NCBI GenBank assembly: GCA_964588665.1
Contig: CAZPQQ010000045.1
Coordinates: 1-25,177 of the forward strand
Direction: 5' to 3'
Origin: UBA2160 sp964588665
GTDB taxonomy: Bacteria > Chloroflexota > Dehalococcoidia > Lucifugimonadales > UBA1123
Length of the DNA stretch: 25,177 bases
The translations under genes and the position numbers were made by a program. Below are positions 7,849 to 16,184 of this stretch, in pieces. Numbering within the stretch: position 1 is the stretch's first letter; the number at the start of each line of letters is the position of its first letter. The notes beneath the pieces are model-generated. The model was not told the DNA's origin. It did no database searches and worked only from the letters and a program-made list of their open reading frames with translations.

Positions 7849-7918
7849 CCTACGTTGTGCGACCGGCCAACGGCATGCGTGCTCTGGCTGTTTACGGCCA
7901 AGCCGAACCAAACCGGCG

Positions 7919-8683
7919 TTACCCCGTGAATGGATTGTTCTCCGCTGAATCGTCCGGCTCGAACCCGATGATCTCTTTCGCGTGGGACAGGTCTCGATAA
8001 CCCCAACGGTTGTTGGACACGGCGAAAACGATGTCGTACACGACGCTGTCCGGCGCGTCGACACACTTTTGCAGATTCTGGCTAATGTCTCGATGACTGA
8101 GCCAGGTCGCGTTGTCCCGCCAGGACATCGGCCGGTTCTCTCTGTTCACGCGTCCGATTCGAACGCAAATTATCGAGATGCCGTATTCGTCGGAGTAGTG
8201 TCTGGCCAGGGCTTCGCCCCAGACCTTGGTGGCGCCGTAAAGCGCCTCAGGCCACACCTGTTCGTGCGTGATCATCGGGTAGTCTGCCGGGACGTCATCG
8301 TACCGGCCCTCCGCGATGGCAGTGTAGGGCTCGACGCGCTCGAAGCCTCGGATAGCGTTCCCGCTGCTGGCGAAGATGATTCGCTTGACGCCTGCCAATC
8401 GAGCCGCCTCGAACACGTTGTACGTGCCGAGGACGTTGCCCGCGTGCTGCCCCTCCCAGTCTTGGCTCCCGAGGTAGGCTGCCAGATGCACCACGGTGTC
8501 CTGCCCTTCAAAAGCAGGCTTGATCGCCTCGAGGTAACCGATGTCCGCCTGAACGGTGCGGACTCCGGCGACCGAGCTGCGGTTGAGTGCGGTTAGCTCG
8601 TAGCCGCCCAGTTCCGTTAGGTGGTCTTTGAGGAGTCCCCCGATTAGTCCGCTCATGCCTGTGATTAATACTTTCTTCGCCAA
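7919..8683 (-). CDS. NAD-dependent epimerase/dehydratase (extended SDR)
   Basis: This 254-residue Rossmann enzyme has the nucleotide motif GMSGLIG (residues 9-15) and the second-strand acidic region VQADIG. The substrate-side segment FASSGNAIRG (104-113) and the catalytic pair Tyr149/Lys153 in YGATK are also present. Size and motifs such as ASSGNAI and the late WRDNATWLS resemble uronate or sugar dehydrogenases and small nucleotide-sugar epimerases. The start is TTG at 8683, decided by AAGGAG at 8691-8696 with 7-base spacing; no ATG is suitably placed. It has its own promoter at 8724-8751. It acts in the cytoplasm, and the sugar substrate is not identifiable. Confidence 0.85.
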   Translation of the reverse strand: MAKKVLITGMSGLIGGLLKDHLTELGGYELTALNRSSVAGVRTVQADIGYLEAIKPAFEGQDTVVHLAAYLGSQDWEGQHAGNVLGTYNVFEAARLAGVKRIIFASSGNAIRGFERVEPYTAIAEGRYDDVPADYPMITHEQVWPEALYGATKVWGEALARHYSDEYGISIICVRIGRVNRENRPMSWRDNATWLSHRDISQNLQKCVDAPDSVVYDIVFAVSNNRWGYRDLSHAKEIIGFEPDDSAENNPFTG

Positions 8684-8723
8684 TTCGCGTCTCCTTGTCG
8701 ATTGAAAATCTGGTTTGACAGTC

Positions 8724-8751
8724 CTTCTACTAGCCCAAGACCCCTAGTCAA
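8724..8751 (-). promoter_or_regulatory. Sigma-70 promoter of the epimerase gene
   Basis: Minus-strand TTGACT (8746-8751, 5 of 6) and TAGAAG (8724-8729, 4 of 6) are separated by 16 bases. The predicted start is near 8717, about 34 nt before the TTG start codon. Confidence 0.6.
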
Positions 8752-8841
8752 GAAGGTGTGGGCGCGCCGGTCGGGCGCCGTGACCCGAGTGTATCGAATC
8801 CCTTCGGTCCCTTGAGTCCCTCATTGTTGGCGGCCGCCCGG

Positions 8842-9594
8842 CTACCCCCGACCAAGATACTCCTGGTTTACCGGGAGCACGATCGATTCGAGCATGTTCG
8901 CATACGGCGGCATAGCTGCGATCGCCAGAGCGGCGATGGCCAGGTCGTCAGGCGTCGTCATCGGCTCTTTGTCCGCGGAGGCGGTGCTCCCGGCGCGCCG
9001 CTCGATCTCCACGTTTCCCGGATGCAGGATGCTCGCGCTGATGCCGTGCTCGCGCCCCTCCAATGCGGTGGACTTGGTCAGGCCCACCAGAGCGTGTTTG
9101 GTCGCGGCATACGGCGATGCGTTGTCGCGCGGAATCTGGGCCGAAATGCTTCCGATGTTGATGATGCGCCCGCCGCCCTGTGCCTTCATGATCTTGAACG
9201 CCTCACGTGTGCACAGGAATACGCCGGTGAGGTTGACGTCGACGACGTGCTGCCATGTTTCGAGAGACAAGTGCTCGATAGGGCCGCCGTCGAAGACGCC
9301 GGAATTGTTGACGGAGATGTCGAGGCATCCGAACTCCTGCAACGCTCGCTCGTAGAGAGCGATCACCTCGTCTTCTTTCGTCACGTCGGTCGGGACGACG
9401 AGCACGGTCGCGCCCTGAGGCGTCAGCTCAGCGGCGGTCCCATCCAGCGTTTCCCGATTTCGAGAGGCAATGACCAGCTTGGCCCCCTCTCGTGCATACG
9501 CTCGGGCGATCCCTTTGCCTATGCCGGTTCCGGCGCCGGTGATCACCGCTATCTTCCCGTCGAGCTGTCCCAACGTGTCTCCGCCTCCATTCAT
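8842..9594 (-). CDS. Short-chain dehydrogenase/reductase (classical SDR)
   Basis: This 250-residue NAD(P)-dependent oxidoreductase carries TGAGTGIG (residues 19-26) and NNSG (96-99, a variant of NNAG). Its active site is Ser149 or Ser151 with Tyr162 and Lys166 (SPYAATK). HPGNVEIE follows at the end of strand six. An acidic residue after strand two is absent and Ser-Arg-Asn is present (IASRNRE), which favours NADP over NAD. ATG 9594 is used because the fold begins 12 residues later; an in-frame upstream extension to 9687 is not protein-like. It is probably transcribed separately from the epimerase. The substrate is unknown. Confidence 0.85.
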   Translation of the reverse strand: MNGGGDTLGQLDGKIAVITGAGTGIGKGIARAYAREGAKLVIASRNRETLDGTAAELTPQGATVLVVPTDVTKEDEVIALYERALQEFGCLDISVNNSGVFDGGPIEHLSLETWQHVVDVNLTGVFLCTREAFKIMKAQGGGRIINIGSISAQIPRDNASPYAATKHALVGLTKSTALEGREHGISASILHPGNVEIERRAGSTASADKEPMTTPDDLAIAALAIAAMPPYANMLESIVLPVNQEYLGRG

Positions 9595-10030
9595 GATCGC
9601 TCGCCGCCCTTTTATCGGACCGCAACTGTCGCCCGCCTCGACTCTCGGAAACGTCGCGTGCACAGACCCGTCGTCCGTGGGGCGCATCCAACATTACGAA
9701 GTCAACGTTATACCGGGCGGGGGGTCGCGTTCGCACAACGACGGCGTGCCCCAGTTTCGATCTTGGACAGTTAACTAGGCGCAAATTCGATTGTCAAGGG
9801 CAGTCTCGAGCTTCACTGAATGCATGCGTACTCCTAGATTTGAGACGCGGGCGCCCCCGACTGTGTGAACTCTGGCAAAATGTTTCGCGCACGAAATCGG
9901 TCGAGTTGTTGGCGCAGTGAGGGCGTTGTCGTCGGTGGCGAAATTGACTTCTTCACCATTCGAGACGCCGCGACCGATTTTGCCGGCGATTGAAAGGTAC
10001 AATAAGTGGCGTCCGTGAATTCGAATGTGA
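9595..10030. other. Intergenic region, no gene seen
   Basis: This stretch lies between the divergent SDR and sigma-factor genes. It contains a -10-like TATAAC on the minus strand (9705-9710) and TACAAT on the plus strand (9998-10003), neither with a good -35. Short open frames here have no recognisable domain and no ribosome site. I see no RNA gene. Confidence 0.5.
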
Positions 10031-10059
10031 AGGTTCTTGCTGTTGAAAGACAAGAACCT
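10031..10059. promoter_or_regulatory. Operator-like inverted repeat at sigma-factor promoter
   Basis: AGGTTCTTG (10031-10039) and CAAGAACCT (10051-10059) form a perfect 9-bp inverted repeat with an 11-base gap. The gap contains the -35 element of the downstream promoter, and the right arm fills most of the spacer. A dimeric regulator bound here would block RNA polymerase. It is not CIRCE, whose spacing is 9 and whose sequence differs. Confidence 0.6.
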
Positions 10060-10071
10060 CTCTGGTATTGT
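10043..10071 (+). promoter_or_regulatory. Sigma-70 promoter of the sigma-factor gene
   Basis: TTGAAA (10043-10048) and TATTGT (10066-10071) are spaced by exactly 17 bases. Predicted transcription starts near 10078, giving a leader of about 38 nt with GAAGG as ribosome site. Confidence 0.65.
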
Positions 10072-10115
10072 CATGTGGCCCCGTCTTAGCTGCCGGTGGC
10101 CTGAAGGCGAACTCC

Positions 10116-11513
10116 ATGCTGGACCGCGAAGACAGACTACAACAGAATAGAGACTCAGACATCACGGAAGGCCAAGACTCCGGCGCGATGGATCTTCTGA
10201 AGTCTTACGAGCGCGAGCTTGGCGACGAGCCAACCGACACGGTTCGGGAATATCTGCGCTCGATCGGCCAGCATGCGCTGCTGACCGCGCCTCAAGAACT
10301 CGACCTCGGCCTGGCGGTTGAACGTTGGGTGTTGCTCAAAGACATCCGATCAAAGATCACGGAACAGGAGCATGGCAGACCCCCAACGGCCTCCGCTTTA
10401 GCCGTCGAAATCTTCCGGTTCATCGATGCCGGGCGGGCACTGCTGACCACCATCTCGTCCCTTACTGGGCACGACGTCGGCGAAGACGGGATGCTCGCCC
10501 TCTTATCTCGACCCGAAATTAGGAAGATGCTCGACGATCCGCTAAAGGAGAGTGTTCGAGAAGCTCTGGGTGTCGAGCTGGACCTGCCCGACGTCGATGC
10601 TGCCAAGCGGGTGTCGGCGCTTTCAAGACACATTGCGCTCCTGCCCGATTCGTCTGTCGTCACGATGGAGGAGGCCCGAGCCGACGAAGACCTCGAATCG
10701 CTCGAAGTCATCGATGCCCTGGTCATCGAGGTTCAGCGCCATGAGCGCGAAATTGAGCGCTTGTGGGGGGACATCGAACGCAGAGGCCAGATCGCTTCAG
10801 AGCGCCTGACCAACTCCAACCTCCGGCTGGTCGTGAGCGTGGCCCGAAGGTACCTCAGGCGCGGCCTGCCCCTCCTGGACCTGATCCAAGAGGGCAACCT
10901 GGGTCTGATGCGCGCCGTAGAAAAATACGATCCGCATCGCGGGTACAAGTTCAGCACATACGCCACCTGGTGGATTCGCCAGGCCGTGACCAGGGCTTTG
11001 GCCGACCAGGGACGCACGATCCGACTTCCGGTGCACGTCGTCGAGCGTCTCCAGCAGCTTAACGCCGCCGAGCGCAAGCTGATGCGCGCCCAAGACCGCG
11101 ATCCGACCCCGACGGAGCTTGCGAAAGAGCTCGAATGGCAAGTCGAGAACGTCGAAGCCCTGATACGGCAGCGGCAGAGCACTGTCTCTCTGGGAACGCC
11201 GGTGGGTCAGGAGGAGTCCACGCTCGAGGACTTCATCAAGGACGAGAGCGGCTGGACGCCGGACGAAGTCGCCATGCGCATGCTCACCCGTGAGGACATT
11301 ATCCAGGCTCTGGAAGATTTGACCCCGCGACTCAGAATGGTGTTGGCGCTCAGGTTCGGATTCATCGACGATCGTCCAAGGACGTTGGAAGAAGTCGGCC
11401 ACGACCTCGGAGTAACCCGAGAGCGGGTGCGACAGCTCGAAAAACAGGCGCTGAACCTGCTGCGCTCATCTGGAAAGCTGCCCAAACTCGACGAGCTAAA
11501 CTCCGAGCTCTAG
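10116..11513 (+). CDS. RNA polymerase sigma-70 factor, RpoD/SigA type
   Basis: This 465-residue protein is a primary-type or closely related group 2 sigma factor that directs RNA polymerase to -35/-10 promoters. Region 1.2 is near residues 38-75 (DTVREYLRSIGQHALLT). A poorly conserved acidic linker of about 120 residues follows. Regions 2.1-2.4 are near 225-310 (NLRLVVSVARRYL, LDLIQEGNLGLMRAVEKYD, STYATWWIRQAVTRAL). Region 3 follows, with SLGTPVGQEES in the finger. Region 4 ends the protein with the helix-turn-helix TLEEVGHDLGVTRERVRQLE near 420-440. Region 1.1 is missing, which argues for a shortened primary factor or a group 2 factor. ATG 10116 has AAGG eight bases upstream. Its promoter carries a perfect palindrome, so expression is probably regulated. 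Confidence 0.93.
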   Translation: MLDREDRLQQNRDSDITEGQDSGAMDLLKSYERELGDEPTDTVREYLRSIGQHALLTAPQELDLGLAVERWVLLKDIRSKITEQEHGRPPTASALAVEIFRFIDAGRALLTTISSLTGHDVGEDGMLALLSRPEIRKMLDDPLKESVREALGVELDLPDVDAAKRVSALSRHIALLPDSSVVTMEEARADEDLESLEVIDALVIEVQRHEREIERLWGDIERRGQIASERLTNSNLRLVVSVARRYLRRGLPLLDLIQEGNLGLMRAVEKYDPHRGYKFSTYATWWIRQAVTRALADQGRTIRLPVHVVERLQQLNAAERKLMRAQDRDPTPTELAKELEWQVENVEALIRQRQSTVSLGTPVGQEESTLEDFIKDESGWTPDEVAMRMLTREDIIQALEDLTPRLRMVLALRFGFIDDRPRTLEEVGHDLGVTRERVRQLEKQALNLLRSSGKLPKLDELNSEL

Positions 11514-11574
11514 CGAGCAGTTCCCGGAGTTCGCTCAACGCAGTCAACGACCTTTCGACGGGCTTAGAACCTAT

Positions 11575-11643
11575 CTAGCGCTTGCCGAAGAGCCTGTCTA
11601 GAGCTTGCCGCAGCGCCCGCCCAGCGCTTGCCGAAGGGGCGAA
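11575..11643. repeat. Three imperfect 23-bp tandem repeats
   Basis: Units at 11575-11597, 11598-11620 and 11621-11643 share the core AGCGCTTGCCGAAG with substitutions. The core resembles the dispersed repeat AGCTTGTCGAA found nearby and at 18.2 kb, so this may be a degenerate local expansion of it. Confidence 0.65.
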
Positions 11644-11655
11644 CTGACCGGTGGG

Positions 11656-11686
11656 TTTTCCGTTCGTGGTGAGCCTGTCGAACCAC
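11656..11686. repeat. Dispersed intergenic repeat, copy A
   Basis: This 31-base segment matches 18207-18237 at 30 of 31 positions (core TGGTGAGCCTGTCGAACC). An inverted 13-base core is found at 25150-25162. It lies between the sigma-factor gene and the acetamidase-like gene, where no other gene is seen. Confidence 0.75.
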
Positions 11687-11775
11687 AGCGTCACACCAGT
11701 ACGAAACGGGCTCTATGCGACGAACTTGTGAGTCGGGACACTAACGAACGCCTTGGACCACAGCGGAAGCCGCCA

Positions 11776-12705
11776 ATGAAAGTCATCTCAAACCCGCCTG
11801 GGAAGTACGCCTACGTGATCGGTCCGTACGCCGAGCCGACCGAGACCGTGGATCCTGGCGAAACCTTCATCGTCGAAACCCTCGACGCTTTCGAGAACCG
11901 AATCACCTCACCGGACGACGACATCACCCAGATCGTAACCCTGCCGTTCGTCAACCCGCTTACCGGGCCCATCTACGTGAACGGCGCCGAAAAGGGCGAT
12001 ACGCTAAAGGTGACGGTACACTCCATCGAAGTCACCAGAGACTACGGCGTCAGCGCACTGATCCCGGAATTCGGCGGGCTGTGCGGCACAGTGTTCACGA
12101 GGACGCTCCAGCCGCCCCTTCCCGCGCGAGTGATGCTGCATCCCATCGCCAACGGCAGCGTCACGTTCTCGGAAGACTTGCGAATCCACCCGATACCTTA
12201 CGAACCGTTCTACGGCACAATCGGCACAGCCCCAGAGTTGGAGGCGGTGTCATCGCTCTCGCCCGGCTTTCACGGCGGCAACATGGACGCCGCCGACGTG
12301 TGTCCAGGGAACACGATCCACCTGCCGGTCAACGTGCCAGGCGCGCTGCTGCACATCGGCGACGGCCACGCGGCCCAGGGCGACGGCGAGGTCAGCGGCG
12401 TCGCGACAGAGATCCCCACGCGCGGCGTGCTGACCGTTGACCTGATAAAAGGCCAGGTGATCGGCACGCCCAGGGTGATCTCCGACGACTACCTGATGGC
12501 GGTCGGCAGCGCAAGGCCGATGGAGGACGCCGCCCGGATCGCGTTCTACGAGCTCATCATGTGGCTGGAGTCCGATTACGGTCTCGACAGGCTGGACGCG
12601 TACCAGCTTTGCTCACAGGTCGCCAAGGTCAGGCTCGCCAACATGGTCGATATTCTGTACTCGGTCGTCGCTAAATTCCCGAAAGCGTACCTGCCCGCCA
12701 GATGA
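11776..12705 (+). CDS. Acetamidase/formamidase family protein (acetamidase-like)
   Basis: This 309-residue protein is a second, shorter member of the FmdA/AmdA family. It shows the N-terminal NPLTGPIYVNGAEKGD segment, the HGGNMDA motif near the middle and the conserved loop HIGDGHAAQGDGE. The likely reaction is hydrolysis of a small amide to the acid plus ammonia. ATG 11776 follows a modest GGAAG site; an upstream in-frame extension to 11605 would be translated from repeat DNA and is rejected. Its TGA overlaps the ATG of the next gene by four bases (ATGA), so the two are translationally coupled. The pair could process an ester- or amide-containing compound. Confidence 0.87.
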   Translation: MKVISNPPGKYAYVIGPYAEPTETVDPGETFIVETLDAFENRITSPDDDITQIVTLPFVNPLTGPIYVNGAEKGDTLKVTVHSIEVTRDYGVSALIPEFGGLCGTVFTRTLQPPLPARVMLHPIANGSVTFSEDLRIHPIPYEPFYGTIGTAPELEAVSSLSPGFHGGNMDAADVCPGNTIHLPVNVPGALLHIGDGHAAQGDGEVSGVATEIPTRGVLTVDLIKGQVIGTPRVISDDYLMAVGSARPMEDAARIAFYELIMWLESDYGLDRLDAYQLCSQVAKVRLANMVDILYSVVAKFPKAYLPAR

Positions 12706-13553
12706 CCTCCGCCGCGCCGCAAGATGAATACTTCGATCACAACGGATTGCGCCTGCACTACGTCGACTGGGGATCGGCTGACTCACCCCCAATGCTCCTG
12801 CTCCACGGCCTGCGCGACAGCGCGCGAAGCCTCGACGAGTTCTCTCTCGCCATGCGACCCGACCACAACGTCGTAGCGTTCGACAGCCGCGGACACGGCG
12901 ACAGCGCTTGGGCCGGCCCTGGCGCCTACCGTTTCGAAGACCTCGTCAGCGACGTTGATGCCACCGTCAACCATCTGTCGGCCACACACGGACGCGACCT
13001 GGTGCTGGTCGGCCACTCCGCGGGAGGACGCTACGCCTGGGCGTACGCCGTCGATCACCCCGAAGTCGTCCGCGCTCTGGTCATCGTCGACATCGACCCC
13101 GACCCGGTCAACCCGCAAACCCAACGCGACTTCGAAGCATTCCGCTCCGAGCCACCCGTCTGGGACTCGCTCGACCCCGTGATCGAGAAGCTGCGGAACC
13201 GCCCCATGTTCGCCACCGAAGCGATGCTTCGCCGCCAGGCCCAAGCCATCACCCGCGACCACCCGGGCGGCGGCCTCGTCTGGAAGAGCGATCCGCTGGT
13301 CATGACCGAGTACGAACGCCCCGAGCTCTGGGCATCCTGGTCAAGAATCCAATGCCCGACCCTCATCGTCCGAGGCCGCCGAAGCACCCTCCTGACCCAC
13401 GAAACAGCCGTCAAAATGCGCGAGGCCCTACCCAAACACCGAGTCCGCCTAACCGAGCTCGAAGACGCAGCCCACTGGCTCTACCAAGACACCCCTGCCG
13501 CCTTCGAAGCCACCGTGCGGTGGTTCCTGGCGGGGCTGGATTCAGATAAATAG
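12702..13553 (+). CDS. Alpha/beta-fold hydrolase
   Basis: This 283-residue hydrolase has the oxyanion segment LLLHGLRDS (residues 32-40), SRGHGDS (62-68), the nucleophile elbow GHSAGG with Ser106, and the catalytic histidine His258 in AAHWLYQD. The usual acidic residue after strand seven is not in place: the family pattern of an Asp in RGxDS reads RGRRS here. An Asp after strand six (VDIDPDP, near residue 115) could substitute. The start is fixed by the 4-base overlap with the acetamidase-like gene. Esterase, lipase, haloalkane dehalogenase-like and C-C hydrolase activities all occur in this fold, so the substrate is open. Confidence 0.85.
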   Translation: MTSAAPQDEYFDHNGLRLHYVDWGSADSPPMLLLHGLRDSARSLDEFSLAMRPDHNVVAFDSRGHGDSAWAGPGAYRFEDLVSDVDATVNHLSATHGRDLVLVGHSAGGRYAWAYAVDHPEVVRALVIVDIDPDPVNPQTQRDFEAFRSEPPVWDSLDPVIEKLRNRPMFATEAMLRRQAQAITRDHPGGGLVWKSDPLVMTEYERPELWASWSRIQCPTLIVRGRRSTLLTHETAVKMREALPKHRVRLTELEDAAHWLYQDTPAAFEATVRWFLAGLDSDK

Positions 13554-13608
13554 CTTGAATGTCAGTCGCGTCCCAAGCGCTTTTTGCGACGATACGGAGT
13601 AGCATCAC

Positions 13609-14442
13609 ATGCCCACGATAGCGGTTTCGAGCTTGGCCCTGGGATTCGATAGCACGGCGCGGGAGGCGATCGAGTTCGCCGTCGAGCATGGGTTTCGCGG
13701 GCTGGAGCTGGGGTCGCCTACGCTTTGGCCTGAGGCGATGTCGGCAGACGACGTGAGGCTGGTGCGGACCGAAGCTGCGAGCAACGGAATCGATCTGTCG
13801 ATCCACCACATCCATCGCGGCGTCGCGCCTGCCACCCACGACGCAGAGCGAAGGGCCAGGCACTTCGCCGAATTGGAAGCGACGCTGAACCTCGCGTACG
13901 ATATCGGCGCGCGACCTATCGTCGTCCATCCGGGTCCGGTCGACGCGCCTGGGGTGGAACCGGACCCGGACGCATCGGGGTCTGTCCGGCTCGAGGCGGT
14001 CGCTAACCTGACGAGCTTCCTGTCCGACGCGATGCCGATCGCCGAGCGGACGGGAACGGTGCTGTGTCTTGAGAACCTGGTCCACACGCGGGGGAACGTC
14101 ATCCGGAGCTACCGTGAGCTCGTTCAGGTAGTCGAGGCCGTCGACAACCCGCTTATGCGAATCACCCTCGACACTGGACACGCCCACCAATCGGATGGAT
14201 TGGCCGACGCGTTCGAGGAGTTCGCGCCGTACTTGCGCCATATCCACATCCACGACAGCGACGGGATAGCCGACCACTTCGAGATCGGGCAAGGCGCCGT
14301 CGACTGGACGAGCCTGCGAGACGACCTCGCCGCGTACCCGTTCACGTTGGCGATGGAGACGCAGAACACCGACGACGGACCGGGCGGCACACTGCGCAGT
14401 CGAGACGCGCTTCGGCAGCTTCTGGGCGCGTCGGTCGGGTAG
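13609..14442 (+). CDS. Sugar phosphate isomerase/epimerase (xylose isomerase-like TIM barrel)
   Basis: This 277-residue protein has the AP-endonuclease-2/xylose isomerase-like fold. Candidate metal ligands appear at the expected strand ends: Glu155 (CLEN), Asp188 and His191 (LDTGHAH), His213/His215 with Asp216 (HIHIHDSD) and Glu250 (AMET). The substrate-side motif DHFEIGQG (222-229) parallels DxHLPPGxG in sugar isomerases of the family. GGAG about 11 bases before the ATG serves as ribosome site. It follows the hydrolase by 55 bases and probably continues the same transcript. It may isomerise a sugar or keto-acid, or act as a lyase; it is not a canonical endonuclease IV. Confidence 0.85.
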   Translation: MPTIAVSSLALGFDSTAREAIEFAVEHGFRGLELGSPTLWPEAMSADDVRLVRTEAASNGIDLSIHHIHRGVAPATHDAERRARHFAELEATLNLAYDIGARPIVVHPGPVDAPGVEPDPDASGSVRLEAVANLTSFLSDAMPIAERTGTVLCLENLVHTRGNVIRSYRELVQVVEAVDNPLMRITLDTGHAHQSDGLADAFEEFAPYLRHIHIHDSDGIADHFEIGQGAVDWTSLRDDLAAYPFTLAMETQNTDDGPGGTLRSRDALRQLLGASVG

Positions 14443-14590
14443 GGCGGCATGCGACATGTCCTTGTGACCCGAATGCTGCCTCGTCACGATATTCCCGAGT
14501 CCACGACGTCAAGACCGCTATGACGTCCGAGCCAATACAGCCGTACCTCCGGCCTGAGGGAACGCGCGGCCTGGCGACCGGGTTTTAGCC

Positions 14591-15910
14591 GTGCGTGCAT
14601 TCACCGTTCCCAGGCGTGTGATGCTCATGACAGCCGTATCGGCGGCGGTGATCATGGGCGACTCGATGATCTACAACGTGCTGCCGTCACGGGTTGAGGC
14701 GTTCGGCGTCTCGGTCGGACTCGTTGGCGTGTTGCTGAGCGCGAACAGAGTCGTGCGGCTGGCGTCGAACTCGTTGGCGGCGTGGGCGTTGGAGCGGTTC
14801 GGGATCGTCGCGCCGCTGACCGTCGCCATAGTCATCGCCATCGGTACGACTGCGGCGTACGGCGTCGGCCGAGGGTTCGCAGTGCTGGTGGCCGCTCGCG
14901 TGCTGTGGGGCGTCGCGTTTTCTGTGTTCAGGCTCACCGGGTACATGGTGGTCATCGAGGAGAGTCGCGACTCCAATCGGGGCCGGATTATGGGGTTCTT
15001 CACTAGCGGGGTGCGTTCGGGCAGCATATTCGGTGTGCTCGCTGGCGGAATGCTGTTCGACGTCGCGGGGAAGACGGCGAGTTTTTTGGTGATGGCCGGT
15101 TTTGGACTGCTGGCTCTGCCTGCTGTAGCCGCGTTGCGTCGACACCCAGGCGGCGAGCCGAGGGCGCTAGCGGCGAGCTCGACGATGACCCCGTCCGATT
15201 CGTCTCGCGACGACGCCAAACCTCGTGATCGAACCGACGGGAAGCGCGAATGGCTGTGGAACATCCTTGTCTCGCCGGTCCCCGAGCTGTCGGTCGGCGA
15301 GCGACGCCGCGTCCTTACATTGTGCTTCACCTACTTCTGCTTTCACCTCGTGATGAACGGGGTGTTGGTAGGCTCGCTGGGATACCTCCTCAGCCAGAGG
15401 CTCCCGTCGGGCGCGACGATCGTGGGTGTGGCGTTGGGCGTTGCCACGCTGAACGGATTCCTGATATCGACCCGCTGGATCACAGGTCTGGCGGCCCCGT
15501 ACTTCGGGTATCTGGGAGACCGGCACGGCAGAGAGAAGATCGTCGCGGGCGCTATCCCGGTCTGCGTCATCGGATTGACGTTGCTTGCGATTCCGGGGAC
15601 CTTCGGCGCGGCCGTCGTCTGGCTTCCGTTGGCGTTCGGCGCCGTCGCGGCGGCGGTTACTGCCCTGGATTCGACCATTGGGGGCCTTGCGCCGCCTCGG
15701 AGACGGGCCCGGGTCATGAGCCGCTACGCGACCTGGCAGGATGTCGGGTCGGCGATTGGACCCCTCGCGGCGTACGCTGTGATTGGATTTGCGTCGCTGA
15801 CGCTCGTATATCTCACCGGCGCCGCTGTGTTGGTCGTCGCACTGGGGGTGTTCCTGACGGTGTTTCGGTTGTCGGCGCGGGACAGGGCGAGCGGCGCCAT
15901 CGGGTCGTAA
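14591..15910 (+). CDS. MFS transporter, 12-TM
   Basis: This 439-residue membrane protein has 12 predicted hydrophobic segments in two halves, separated by a polar loop of about 50 residues (about 195-240) rich in Ser, Asp and Arg. The loop between segments eight and nine contains the MFS motif GYLGDRHGREK. It starts with GTG at 14591, with no clear Shine-Dalgarno; an ATG at 14621, just inside the first membrane segment, is the alternative. It is a different MFS family from the DHA2 pair at 748-3796. It could import or export a substrate or product of the preceding three enzymes, but this rests only on adjacency (148 bases downstream, same strand). Confidence 0.85.
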   Translation: MRAFTVPRRVMLMTAVSAAVIMGDSMIYNVLPSRVEAFGVSVGLVGVLLSANRVVRLASNSLAAWALERFGIVAPLTVAIVIAIGTTAAYGVGRGFAVLVAARVLWGVAFSVFRLTGYMVVIEESRDSNRGRIMGFFTSGVRSGSIFGVLAGGMLFDVAGKTASFLVMAGFGLLALPAVAALRRHPGGEPRALAASSTMTPSDSSRDDAKPRDRTDGKREWLWNILVSPVPELSVGERRRVLTLCFTYFCFHLVMNGVLVGSLGYLLSQRLPSGATIVGVALGVATLNGFLISTRWITGLAAPYFGYLGDRHGREKIVAGAIPVCVIGLTLLAIPGTFGAAVVWLPLAFGAVAAAVTALDSTIGGLAPPRRRARVMSRYATWQDVGSAIGPLAAYAVIGFASLTLVYLTGAAVLVVALGVFLTVFRLSARDRASGAIGS

Positions 15911-16037
15911 CGTGGTCGAGAAGTGGATGGTGTCGCCGCGGTCGAACCGTTCGTCGCTGGGGCGTCTGAACGCATTCGCGAACGTGAATCGGTGAATCCA
16001 TCGAAATAGCCGCCCGGAATTGCAGATTCGGGACCGA

Positions 16038-16066
16038 TTGGTTGAAACCCTTTCTGGTGATATGAT
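16038..16066 (+). promoter_or_regulatory. Extended -10 promoter
   Basis: TGA-TATGAT (16058-16066, -10 5 of 6 with the TGn extension) is preceded at 17-base spacing by a weak TTGGTT (16038-16043). Transcription would start near 16073. In the resulting leader CCGCGCCA (16071-16078) can pair with TGGCGCGG (16141-16148), and TCGTGAC (16102-16108) with GTCACGA (16158-16164). These pairings cross, so they are alternatives or a pseudoknot. Confidence 0.5.
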
Positions 16067-16184
16067 GGCCCCGCGCCACTGGCCACAGACTACTGACGCA
16101 GTCGTGACCTGACCGTCGAATCCGGATCCGTGCCGTTTCATGGCGCGGATTGTTCCAGTCACGAGGGTTTCAGGTGAGAAATCC

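Larger units (their letters stand above)
7590..7918. other. Intergenic region with two palindromic repeats
   Basis: No gene is seen in these 329 bases between two minus-strand genes. The region holds two copies of one palindrome (described separately) and no clear promoter. A weak TTGAAA inside the first palindrome with TATTCG 17 bases downstream on the minus strand could serve the formamidase-like gene. Confidence 0.5.

Noticed and set aside
9775..10074. 99-codon minus-strand frame upstream of the sigma-factor gene
   Set aside because: It starts inside the opposing promoter, shows no family pattern and has no ribosome site.
13411..14487. Long minus-strand open frame of 358 codons
   Set aside because: It is antisense to the hydrolase and isomerase-like genes, and the product is Arg-rich with no recognisable fold.
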